Source: an uncultured Lachnospiraceae bacterium
GTDB taxonomy: Bacteria > Bacillota > Clostridia > Lachnospirales > Lachnospiraceae
Length of the DNA stretch: 10,949 nt
Direction of reading: 5' to 3'
Assembly (NCBI GenBank): GCA_902767235.1
Contig: CACXGR010000200.1
Span: 1 to 10,949 of the forward strand
In this document: positions 1 through 6,295 of the stretch, piece after piece
How positions within the stretch are numbered: position 1 is the stretch's first letter
Layout: every line of letters begins with the position of its first letter
Notes under the pieces: model-generated
Seen by the model: only the letters and a program-made list of their open reading frames with translations
Told to the model about the DNA's origin: nothing
The model's database searches: none
Translations under genes and position numbers: made by a program

Positions 1-203
1 CGTTCAATGCGAAGTATGTGCCTGTCTTGGAGCAGACGGCTAAAGAGAATGATATTCCGTTCCGGGCGATTCATATAGAGAGCAGGGATGAAGCACAGAA
101 GGCTCCCACTCCGATTACGAATTATGCGCTGTTTTATGATGGGGAATATGTTACAAATGAGCAGATGAATGATAAGAAATTCCTGAAACTTATCGGAAAG
201 TGA
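1..203 (+). CDS. GNAT family N-acetyltransferase with YoaP-like C-terminal domain (3' end only)
   Basis: This is the last 66 codons of a gene that begins before the window; the reading frame is open from base 3 to the TGA at 201-203. The visible protein runs from FNAKYVPVLEQ through HIESRDEAQKAP and NYALFYDGEYVTNE to KKFLKLIGK. This pattern (a thioredoxin-like strand, then 'EAQ.AP.P...Y.LFY.G.FVTNE' and 'KKF.K') matches my memory of the C-terminal YoaP domain found behind an acetyltransferase domain in Firmicutes proteins like Bacillus subtilis YoaP. The acetyltransferase part lies outside the window, so substrate and catalysis cannot be judged. A GTG at 18 could formally start a 61-codon ORF, but in-frame family-like sequence precedes it, so it is internal. 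Confidence 0.8.
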   Translation, partial: FNAKYVPVLEQTAKENDIPFRAIHIESRDEAQKAPTPITNYALFYDGEYVTNEQMNDKKFLKLIGK

Positions 204-227
204 TATTCAACAGAATAGGAATTTAAA

Positions 228-330
228 ATGATAAAAGTTTTGTTTGTTTGCCACGTGGAGAGATGTACTGCAGGGATGCAGGGCACTTTTGGACTACCTG
301 GCGCCGGAGGACCGCGTTGCCATCCGGTAG
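228..330 (+). pseudogene. Low-molecular-weight protein tyrosine phosphatase remnant (internal deletion, frame broken)
   Basis: An ATG at 228, behind an AGGA at 217-220, opens with MIKVLFVCH, the usual start of LMW-PTP/ArsC-like phosphatases. There the family continues into the catalytic loop (C-x5-R-S). Here the next residues, VERCTAG, do not form it, and the frame ends at 342-344 in unrelated sequence. In the +1 frame, bases 259-330 read RDVLQGCRALLDYLAPEDRVAIR and then TAG; this strongly resembles the C-terminal helix of the same family ('..DVl.GC.aLLdyL'). The simplest reading is one gene that lost about 100 central codons, joined near 251-260 and leaving head and tail out of frame. No active enzyme can be made. 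The gene probably stood as the next gene after the acetyltransferase, 24 nt away. Confidence 0.75.
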
Positions 331-347
331 CACAGAAATGCTAATAT

Positions 348-356
348 TGGTATAAT
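348..356 (+). promoter_or_regulatory. Extended -10 promoter (TGGTATAAT) for the ABC transporter genes
   Basis: TG at 348-349, one base, then a perfect TATAAT at 351-356 form an extended -10 element. No good -35 lies 17 nt upstream, which extended -10 promoters can tolerate. Initiation near 363 would give a leader of about 80 nt before the ATG at 442. The position just after the phosphatase remnant and ahead of a gene with a strong RBS supports the call. No experimental evidence; inferred from consensus only. Confidence 0.5.
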
Positions 357-441
357 ATCTATGGGAACTGTTAACTTGACCATTCAGACTCCGCACGCGG
401 TACGGAAATCTGCATTGCAGCAATGAAAAGGGGGGAGAAAT

Positions 442-1800
442 ATGCAGTATCAATGGTTTGTTACCATAAGCGGTCTGTTTGACTGGCTTCTTTTGTCGGT
501 CGCCCTGTTTGTGATCTCGAGCAAACTGGGATGGAAAAAGAGATGGCCTGCCTGGATCCCGGGCTATCGCATCTATTGTCTGGGCGACAGTGTGGGGATG
601 AGCAAAGAAGGTATGTATTGCGGAATCATGGACATATTGTTCGTCAATTCCGTCATCGCAAACTATGCAGTCAAAGAGGAACGGATCGGGACACTAGCTT
701 CCCTGATCCATCTGGTATTGTTCATTTTCCTGTTCATATACCGCTTGAGGATCTATATGCAGATCCTCAAGTTGTTCGGCCTGGACAAAAAATGGATCAT
801 CCTCTGGCTGATCGCCAACTGGCTGCCGCTTCTGATCATTGGAGTGGGAGATAAGTACCAGCCCCAGAGAGAGAGGATCATGGAGGAAGGCGAGCCGGCG
901 GGTGCCGGCGGAAAACCTGTTACGGAGAAGGCCTCTCTCAACGAGTCTGTGCCTGAGACAAATGAAGGGCTGAGTGTGCATCTGAAGGAACGCGTTGTTA
1001 AGGACTTTGGCAAGGAACACCGGCTTCTGAAGGATGTCGCCTTGAATATCCCGCCCAAGTCACTCGTCCTTCTGCTCGGCGGATCCGGCGCGGGAAAGAC
1101 GACCCTGATCAATGCGGTGATCGGTTACGAACAGGCGGATGCGAAGATCCTCTTAAACGGCGTAGACGTCTATGAGGACTATGAAAGCGTCAAACACAAG
1201 ATCGGCTTTGTTCCGCAGCAGAACCTCATCAGAGGAAAAGACACCGTGATCAATACGGTGGGAGACGCCGCCGAGATGCGGCTTCCGACTTCTGTTACCA
1301 AAGAGAAGCGAGAGCAGATCATCAAAGAGGACATGGATCTTCTGGGCCTGACTTCCGGGCAGGACGGCCTGGTGGCCAAGAAGTCGGGAGGACAGCTGAG
1401 AAGAATCTGCATCGCCATGGAACTGGTGACGGATCCGGTCCTCTTTATTCTGGATGAACCGGACTCCGGACTGGATGGCGTGATCTCTCGTGAGATCTTC
1501 ACCAAGCTCCGGCAGATCGCTGATGAAGGCAGGATCGTGATCGTCATCACACACACGCCGGACCGTGTGATCGATCTGTTCGACAAAGTCATCGTGCTGG
1601 CCAAAGATTCCGATAAGACCGGCCGCCTGGCCTTTTACGGCAGTCCGAAGGAAGCCAAGGCGTTCTTCGGGAAAGAGACGATGGAACAGATCGTCATGAG
1701 CGTGAACAGCAAAGAAGAAGGCGGAGAAGGAAGAGCTGATGAGCTTGTGGAGAAGTACAGGGCTCTTGCTGCTTCACAGAAAGGAGGCCAGGCGTCATGA
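442..1800 (+). CDS. ABCG-like ABC transporter ATP-binding protein with N-terminal four-helix membrane domain
   Basis: The 452-residue protein has two parts. Residues 1-140 are membrane-embedded, with hydrophobic segments near 12-27, 58-76, 82-105 and 116-136. A W..WIPGYR.Y.LGD stretch at 35-49 and a closing LLIIGVGDKY at 130-139 resemble small DUF5684-type membrane domains. A charged linker (about 140-178) leads to a complete ATPase: Walker A GGSGAGKT (213-220), Q-loop at 259-260, signature SGGQ (315-318), Walker B LFILDEP with DE at 338-339, D-loop SGLD, and H-loop His371. The form SGGQLRRICIAMEL...LDEPDSGLD and the late 'FYGSP.EAKAFF' motif point to the ABCG/White subfamily. It should energise transport by the overlapping downstream permease. 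The start is supported by a purine-rich RBS at 427-436. Substrate unknown; the ATPase assignment is firm, the name of the membrane domain tentative. Confidence 0.9.
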   Translation: MQYQWFVTISGLFDWLLLSVALFVISSKLGWKKRWPAWIPGYRIYCLGDSVGMSKEGMYCGIMDILFVNSVIANYAVKEERIGTLASLIHLVLFIFLFIYRLRIYMQILKLFGLDKKWIILWLIANWLPLLIIGVGDKYQPQRERIMEEGEPAGAGGKPVTEKASLNESVPETNEGLSVHLKERVVKDFGKEHRLLKDVALNIPPKSLVLLLGGSGAGKTTLINAVIGYEQADAKILLNGVDVYEDYESVKHKIGFVPQQNLIRGKDTVINTVGDAAEMRLPTSVTKEKREQIIKEDMDLLGLTSGQDGLVAKKSGGQLRRICIAMELVTDPVLFILDEPDSGLDGVISREIFTKLRQIADEGRIVIVITHTPDRVIDLFDKVIVLAKDSDKTGRLAFYGSPKEAKAFFGKETMEQIVMSVNSKEEGGEGRADELVEKYRALAASQKGGQAS

Positions 1801-2747
1801 CTGAATCTTCAACAGAAAAACTGCAATATACTGGTTGGCTGTATCAATTCGGAATCTATTACCGCAAATTTCTGCGCATGTTCGTTTATCAGAGCGATTG
1901 GGTCGTGCTTCCGATCGGCGCAGTCATAGCGGCTCTCGTCACTTTTGTCGTGGGCGGCAACATGTTTTTGACGCAGGAGGGAACAACGATGGGCACGTTT
2001 GCCCTGACCTGCGTCTGTGTATGGAACGGATTCTTCAACTCGATCCAGGTCGTATGCCGTGAACGGGATATCGTCAAAAAAGAGCATCGTGCCGGGATGC
2101 ATATCACGTCCTATATTATGGCCCATATGGTCTATCAGCTGATCCTGTGCTTTCTGCAGACACTGATCACGCTTTTGATCTGCAGCATTGCGGACGTGCA
2201 TTTTCCGAAGGCCGGCGTCATCACGCCCTGGGGGATCGTCGACATAGGTATCACGATCCTGCTGGTCACATATACGGCAGATATTATGGCCCTTATGGTC
2301 TCATGCCTGGTCAAGAACACGACCATAGCTATGACGGTCATGCCCTTCCTTTTGATCTACCAGCTGATCTTCTCGGGAAACTTTTTTGCCCTGGGAGCGG
2401 CGGACTTCATTAAAGTGACTACCATATCCCACTGGGGAACGGACAGCCTGTGCGCCATCGGCCGCTACAACGAGCAGCCCATGGTGACACTGTGGAACAC
2501 GCTGGTTCAGTTCAAAAATGCGGAGTTTTACGGTGAAAAGCCGCTTCTGTATGTACTGCAGAGTGTGGAGAAGAACGGCATGCTCGATGAGTTCCTCAAA
2601 TGGTCGGGCCGAAACTGCGTCAATCCCGCCTATGCGAGCACACCCGAAAATGTGCTGCCGGCCTGGGGCGCATTACTTCTTATGATCGCCATATTTACGG
2701 TTGTGGCGCTCATAGCGCTGAAGTCTATTGATAAAGATAAGAGGTGA
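1797..2747 (+). CDS. ABC-2 type (ABCG-like) transporter permease
   Basis: This 316-residue membrane protein overlaps the ATPase gene by 4 nt (ATGA) and has its own RBS (AAAGGAGG at 1780-1787), so the two are made together. Hydrophobic segments fall near residues 34-56, 66-84, 103-130, 142-170, 176-198 and 288-308, giving the six-helix layout of ABC-2/ABCG membrane domains. After the second helix the protein reads CRERDIVKKEHRAGM (87-101), matching the 'RE...I..KE...GM' coupling-helix motif of ABCG permeases. A long polar region at about 200-287 precedes the last helix and fits the extracytoplasmic loop in these proteins. In classic ABCG half-transporters ATPase and permease are one chain; here they are separate. 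Export is more likely than import because no binding protein is visible, but the substrate cannot be inferred. Confidence 0.88.
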   Translation: MTESSTEKLQYTGWLYQFGIYYRKFLRMFVYQSDWVVLPIGAVIAALVTFVVGGNMFLTQEGTTMGTFALTCVCVWNGFFNSIQVVCRERDIVKKEHRAGMHITSYIMAHMVYQLILCFLQTLITLLICSIADVHFPKAGVITPWGIVDIGITILLVTYTADIMALMVSCLVKNTTIAMTVMPFLLIYQLIFSGNFFALGAADFIKVTTISHWGTDSLCAIGRYNEQPMVTLWNTLVQFKNAEFYGEKPLLYVLQSVEKNGMLDEFLKWSGRNCVNPAYASTPENVLPAWGALLLMIAIFTVVALIALKSIDKDKR

Positions 2748-2780
2748 GAAGCCTTTCGTCGATGACCGATGCACCGGAAT

Positions 2781-3947
2781 TCAGATCAATTCCTTAATCT
2801 CCTCCTGTGAGTAGCCAAGTGAAGAAAGGATCTCTTCAGTATGAAAACCCTCGGGATAGCCGGCGTGCCTGTAGGCGGGCGGGCATTTGGAGAGGTGCAT
2901 CGGGCATCCCATCTGCCTGACGGAGATGTGGTCTGTGAGAGGGACTTCCACCTCCGGCCACATGCCCCGCCGGACGAGGTGCTCATCGTTTGAGACTTCC
3001 TCAAGGTCCATGACAGGTTCTACGCAGGCGTCGAGATCGCGGAAGACTTCGGTCCATTCATCCCTTGTTCTGGTCTTAAATACACTGCGGAAGACTTCTT
3101 TGACCATCTCAGGTTCGGTGCGCAATATTTTGCCGTCCCGCCACTCGGGGTGTCCCATTCCATCACAGAGAGCTGCAAAAAATTTGGGCTCGAGGGAACC
3201 GACACTCATATATTTGCCGTCGGCAGTCTCGTAGAAATCATAGATCCCGCCGCCGTTGAGGAGACCATTCTCGCGCGCCGGCATCGGCCCGCCGGCAAAA
3301 TAGGCAGCGCCGTCCATAGAATTGAAAGGTATTATGCTGTCCTGCATGGAGACATCGATAAACTGTCCCTCACCGGTGCGCTCGCGGTAAATGATCGCGG
3401 CAAGGATGGAGGAGACTGCATTCATGGATCCGCCCGCCACATCCGCGATCTGGAAATTATAGAGAGAAGGACCGCCTTCCCGGCGGCCGGCGGAGGAGGC
3501 GATGCCGGAGCGGGAGAGATAGTTGATATCGTGGCCTGCTCTCATGGCGAAGGGGCCATCCTGCCCGTAACCGGTGATCGCGCAGTAGATCAGCCGCGGG
3601 TTGACCTCGCGCAGCTGATCATAGCCGACGCCGAGTTTGTTCATCACGCCGGGACGAAACTGTTCGACGACAATGTCGTATTTGAGGACAAGCTTCTTGA
3701 CCGCCTCCACGGCTTTGGGCTTTTTCAGATTCAGATGGATCGTCTTTTTCCCGCGGCCGAGCCAGGCCTGCGTTCCCGTCACTTGCGCACCTTCGATGAC
3801 CGGCGGCCAGTTGACCACCAGGTCGTATTTGTCTTTGCTGCTCACCTTAAGAACTTCTGCGCCCATGTCTGCCAGAGTCATCGTCGCGTACGGACCGGGC
3901 AGGAGCGTCGTAAAATCAAGAATTCTGTATCCGTCCAGTGCTCCCAT
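2781..3947 (-). CDS. CaiB/BaiF family protein: class III CoA-transferase / alpha-methylacyl-CoA racemase-like
   Basis: Members move CoA between acyl groups or invert the 2-methyl centre of acyl-CoAs in the cytoplasm. The start 'GYRILDFTTLLPGPYATMTLADMGAEVLKV' pattern and 'IYCAITGYGQDGP' are family hallmarks. Numbered from a possible upstream ATG at 3965, the three positions used by alpha-methylacyl-CoA racemases are all present: His145 (GHDINY), Asp175 (ADVAGG) and Glu259 (SLEPKF), with spacing close to the mycobacterial enzyme's His126/Asp156/Glu241. This favours racemase over formyl-CoA transferase, though sequence alone is not decisive. I chose the ATG at 3945-3947 (388 codons): a perfect AGGAGG lies 6 nt upstream (3954-3959), while the ATG at 3965 has only a weak, distant RBS. 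The gene converges on the permease with a 33-bp gap lacking an obvious terminator. No bile acid, carnitine or beta-oxidation genes are adjacent, so the substrate is unknown. Confidence 0.88.
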   Translation of the reverse strand: MGALDGYRILDFTTLLPGPYATMTLADMGAEVLKVSSKDKYDLVVNWPPVIEGAQVTGTQAWLGRGKKTIHLNLKKPKAVEAVKKLVLKYDIVVEQFRPGVMNKLGVGYDQLREVNPRLIYCAITGYGQDGPFAMRAGHDINYLSRSGIASSAGRREGGPSLYNFQIADVAGGSMNAVSSILAAIIYRERTGEGQFIDVSMQDSIIPFNSMDGAAYFAGGPMPARENGLLNGGGIYDFYETADGKYMSVGSLEPKFFAALCDGMGHPEWRDGKILRTEPEMVKEVFRSVFKTRTRDEWTEVFRDLDACVEPVMDLEEVSNDEHLVRRGMWPEVEVPLTDHISVRQMGCPMHLSKCPPAYRHAGYPEGFHTEEILSSLGYSQEEIKELI

Positions 3948-4035
3948 CGTCTGCCTCCTCTTCATTTGTATTCAGGCTCCCTTTCATTGATTTTAGCGAA
4001 AAGATTGTAGATAATGTGAAAAGATCATACAAAAA

Positions 4036-4064
4036 ATTATAAAATACACATCAAATCTATTCAA
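4036..4064 (-). promoter_or_regulatory. Sigma-A type promoter of the CaiB-family gene
   Basis: Read on the minus strand, TTGAAT (4064-4059) is separated by exactly 17 nt from a perfect TATAAT (4041-4036). Transcription would start near 4029, giving a leader of about 80 nt before the chosen ATG at 3947. Match to consensus and spacing are both good, and it points at the right gene. Confidence 0.7.
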
Positions 4065-4065
4065 T

Positions 4066-4102
4066 GGCGAGTAAGATGGATACTCTGTCAGGAAGACTCG
4101 CC
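4066..4102. repeat. Inverted repeat GGCGAGT / ACTCGCC, with a competing inner GAGTA / TACTC repeat
   Basis: GGCGAGT (4066-4072) is perfectly matched by ACTCGCC (4096-4102) across 23 nt. The same left arm also pairs with TACTC at 4081-4085 (GAGTA 4069-4073, 7-nt loop), so the two pairings are mutually exclusive. The element begins 2 nt beyond the -35 of the minus-strand CaiB promoter. It may be a protein-binding site for divergent control, or merely fortuitous symmetry. Confidence 0.4.
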
Positions 4103-4129
4103 CGAATGTGGAACAGACCTGTCGTCAAT

Positions 4130-4150
4130 TTGATATGGCCGATCAATCGG
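4130..4150. repeat. Overlapping short palindromes TTGAT-N7-ATCAA and CCGAT-CA-ATCGG before the response regulator
   Basis: TTGAT (4130-4134) and ATCAA (4142-4146) form a perfect inverted repeat. CCGAT (4139-4143) and ATCGG (4146-4150) form a second one that overlaps it. Both lie directly upstream of a TATTATATA stretch that could be the -10 region, where an activator or repressor would bind. The arms are only 5 bp, so chance cannot be excluded. Confidence 0.4.
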
Positions 4151-4158
4151 ATGGGCGC

Positions 4159-4167
4159 TATTATATA
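4159..4167 (+). promoter_or_regulatory. Possible -10 region of the two-component/GH2 operon
   Basis: TATTAT (4159-4164) runs into TATATA (4162-4167), ending 26 nt before the response regulator start. No acceptable -35 lies 16-18 nt upstream; the nearest TTGATA (4130-4135) is 23 nt away and sits inside the palindromes. A promoter lacking a -35 often needs an activator, possibly the regulator itself. Weak call. Confidence 0.3.
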
Positions 4168-4192
4168 AAGATACAGAAGAAGGAGAAGGGTT

Positions 4193-4885
4193 ATGAAATT
4201 ACTGGTTGCAGAAGATGAGCGTGATCTGAATAAGATACTGTGCAGTAAACTCAAAAAGGAACGGTACACAGTGGACAGCTGCTATGACGGGAATGCTGCG
4301 ACGGACTATCTGGAAAGAAGCAGTTATGACGGGGTGATCCTCGACATCATGCTGCCGGGCAAAAACGGGTTTGAAGTTCTGCAGGAAATGAGAAAAAGGG
4401 GAGATCAGACGCCGGTCATGTTTTTGACGGCGCTCAGCGATACGCAGATGATCGTCCGGGGACTGGATCTGGGAGCTAGTGACTACATGGTCAAGCCCTT
4501 TCAGCTCACCGAACTGCTGGCCAGGATCCGCGTGATGATGCGCTCCACAACAGTGAGAAACGAAAACATATATCAGTGCGGCGACATTATCGTCAATACA
4601 AACGACCGGTCGGTAACACGCGCCGGCCGTTCCATTGAACTGACCGCAAGAGAATATGTGCTGTTTTTGTATCTGATCCGCAACAAGAATACAGTGCTGA
4701 CCAGGCAGCAGATCGAAGCCAATGTCTGGTCGGCGGACAGCGATATCGCATCCAATATCGTCGACGTATACATCCGCTTCATCCGAAAAAAGCTGAACGG
4801 ACCGAATGAGGAAGATTTCATCCATGCGGTAAGGGGAGTCGGATATATACTCAGGGATAAACCGGAAGAAGACATAGAGCAGTGA
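4193..4885 (+). CDS. OmpR/PhoB family response regulator transcription factor
   Basis: This 230-residue protein is a cytoplasmic DNA-binding regulator. The receiver domain (1-118) has the acidic pocket (E7, D8), phospho-acceptor Asp51 in ILDIMLPG, Thr79 in FLTA and Lys101 in MVKPF. The C-terminal winged helix (about 128-224) has the family pattern 'ELTAREY.LF.YLIRN...VLTR.QI...VW' and 'VDVYIRFIRKKL...IHAVRGVGYIL'. Length and domain order are normal for OmpR/PhoB regulators. The ATG follows a GGAGAAGGG ribosome binding site at 4182-4190. The downstream kinase gene overlaps it by 4 nt, so the pair is translated together. Its targets are unknown; the flanking palindromes and the downstream GH2 gene are the obvious candidates. 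Confidence 0.95.
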   Translation: MKLLVAEDERDLNKILCSKLKKERYTVDSCYDGNAATDYLERSSYDGVILDIMLPGKNGFEVLQEMRKRGDQTPVMFLTALSDTQMIVRGLDLGASDYMVKPFQLTELLARIRVMMRSTTVRNENIYQCGDIIVNTNDRSVTRAGRSIELTAREYVLFLYLIRNKNTVLTRQQIEANVWSADSDIASNIVDVYIRFIRKKLNGPNEEDFIHAVRGVGYILRDKPEEDIEQ

Positions 4886-6231
4886 AGAAGAAAGTATCGA
4901 TCGTAGGATTTAGCGAAATATGGTTTGCCGTGTTATGGATCACGTTCTCGATCATGCTACTCAGCCTCTATTTACTGCTCTCCATTCACTTGAAGAGCAC
5001 ACTGGTACACAAGAGCAACAGAGAGAATATCCGCCGGATCGAGCATCTGCTCGTGCAGGATGATCAAGAGGGCATCACCATTGAGGAGCCCTATACGCTG
5101 GATAAAGGGTATTTCATTGTCCTGCTTGATCAGGATAATAAAGTGATCGCAGGCTCTTGCCCTGCTGAATTCAGGGACTATGATTTCGCCCTGAAAAAAG
5201 AAGAGACCCTGGAAATAGACGGTAAAAAATACCATCTGGATTTTAAACGGATCCCTCATAAAGAGATAAGGAAGATCTATGTGCTCTGCGCGATCGCGGA
5301 TATCCGTGCCGCGGCGACCATGCTCGATGAGATCAGGACAAACATCATCGTATTCTTTATCCTGGGCGTGACCGGCGTGATCGTGCTGTTTTTCTTTGTT
5401 AGTGAGCGGATCACCCGCCCTCTGCGCAGAATGAGTGAAGACGTAGAAAAGCTCGGGACCGAAAACCTTGCGGCAAACATGCCGACAGAGACCGGCTTTA
5501 CAGAGATCGATGCGCTGGAAGCGGCTTACAGGAGACTGTACGAGAGGATGGCTTTGGTGATCAAGAATCAGAACCGGTTCAACGCGGATGTCTCCCATGA
5601 GCTGCGCACGCCGATCACGGTCATACAGACCCAATGTCAGCTGGGCAAAGAGCACGCCCTGGAAGCGAAGGACGAAGAAATCGCAGAGATGATGGACGTG
5701 ATCGACCGGCAGACGGAGAAAATGAACCGGATCATCAATATTTTGATGCTCCTGACGAAGCTGGAGAGCGGAACGGTCCGGTTAAACGCAGAAAAATTCG
5801 ATCTCGCGACACTGATCGAGACGATATGCGATGACGAAGAATTTCTGCAGGCCTCGGACAGGGAGATCATCTGCGAGCTGGAGGAGACGATCGTCTCTGC
5901 AGATGTCAATCTGATCATGATCGCCGTCAGAAATATCTTGTCCAATGCAGTCAAATACAGCGGCGACGGCAGTCAGATAAGGATCCGCTGCGGAACAGTG
6001 GACGGAAGGCCGTACTGCAGTGCGGCCGATCAGGGAATCGGAATCCGGAAAGAGAATATGGACCAGATATTCAACGCATTCTATCGCGCCGAGGAGTCCA
6101 GGTCTTCTGAGGGAATGGGCCTGGGACTTTCTCTCGCCAAAAGGATCATGGAGATCCACGGCGGAGAGATAAGGGCGGAGAGCGTACCGGGAGAAGGAAG
6201 CACATTTACACTATATTTTGCACCGCAGTGA
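4882..6231 (+). CDS. Membrane sensor histidine kinase (HAMP-HisKA-HATPase)
   Basis: The 449-residue protein starts with GTG in the GTGA overlap with the regulator's stop. Transmembrane helices at about 12-36 and 153-173 flank an extracytoplasmic region of about 115 residues with no sensor fold I recognise. HAMP follows (about 174-227, ERITRPLRRM). The dimerisation domain contains the phospho-accepting His239 in FNADVSHELRTP. The ATPase domain has the N box (N351-N355 in NILSNAVKYS), G1 DQGIGI (383-388), the F box (F397, F400) and G2 GMGLGLSLAK (411-420). All catalytic elements are intact, so it should phosphorylate the adjacent regulator. The signal is unknown; the neighbouring GH2 gene makes a saccharide or envelope cue possible, but that is inference. 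RBS for the GTG is weak, consistent with translational coupling. Confidence 0.95.
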   Translation: MKKKVSIVGFSEIWFAVLWITFSIMLLSLYLLLSIHLKSTLVHKSNRENIRRIEHLLVQDDQEGITIEEPYTLDKGYFIVLLDQDNKVIAGSCPAEFRDYDFALKKEETLEIDGKKYHLDFKRIPHKEIRKIYVLCAIADIRAAATMLDEIRTNIIVFFILGVTGVIVLFFFVSERITRPLRRMSEDVEKLGTENLAANMPTETGFTEIDALEAAYRRLYERMALVIKNQNRFNADVSHELRTPITVIQTQCQLGKEHALEAKDEEIAEMMDVIDRQTEKMNRIINILMLLTKLESGTVRLNAEKFDLATLIETICDDEEFLQASDREIICELEETIVSADVNLIMIAVRNILSNAVKYSGDGSQIRIRCGTVDGRPYCSAADQGIGIRKENMDQIFNAFYRAEESRSSEGMGLGLSLAKRIMEIHGGEIRAESVPGEGSTFTLYFAPQ

Positions 6232-6295
6232 GTCCGGACAGAGCCGGCACAGCATAATGAGGTCAGACACAGAGATCTGAAAAACAGGAGGAACG

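Noticed and set aside
376..406. MerR-type operator and promoter (TTGACC with a GC-rich dyad)
   Set aside because: Symmetry is limited to TCCG/CGGA, no adequate -10 lies at 17-20 nt, and no MerR gene is nearby.
2748..2780. Bidirectional terminator between the convergent permease and CaiB-type genes
   Set aside because: No stem of useful length with a T-run is visible on either strand in the 33 bp.
3948..3965. Upstream ATG at 3965 as the start of the CaiB-family protein
   Set aside because: The six extra codons (MKRRQT) overlap the ideal AGGAGG that serves the ATG at 3947, and the earlier ATG has only a weak GGGAG about 12 nt away.
3150..4010. A 286-codon plus-strand frame opposite the CaiB-family gene
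   Set aside because: Composition reflects the complementary strand of a well-supported gene, it crosses that gene's start and RBS, and it has no recognisable product.
6232..6295. A separate promoter for the GH2 gene (CATAAT at 6253-6258)
   Set aside because: No -35 occurs at 16-18 nt; the nearest TTGCAC is 29 nt upstream, so the gene is better explained as part of the kinase operon.
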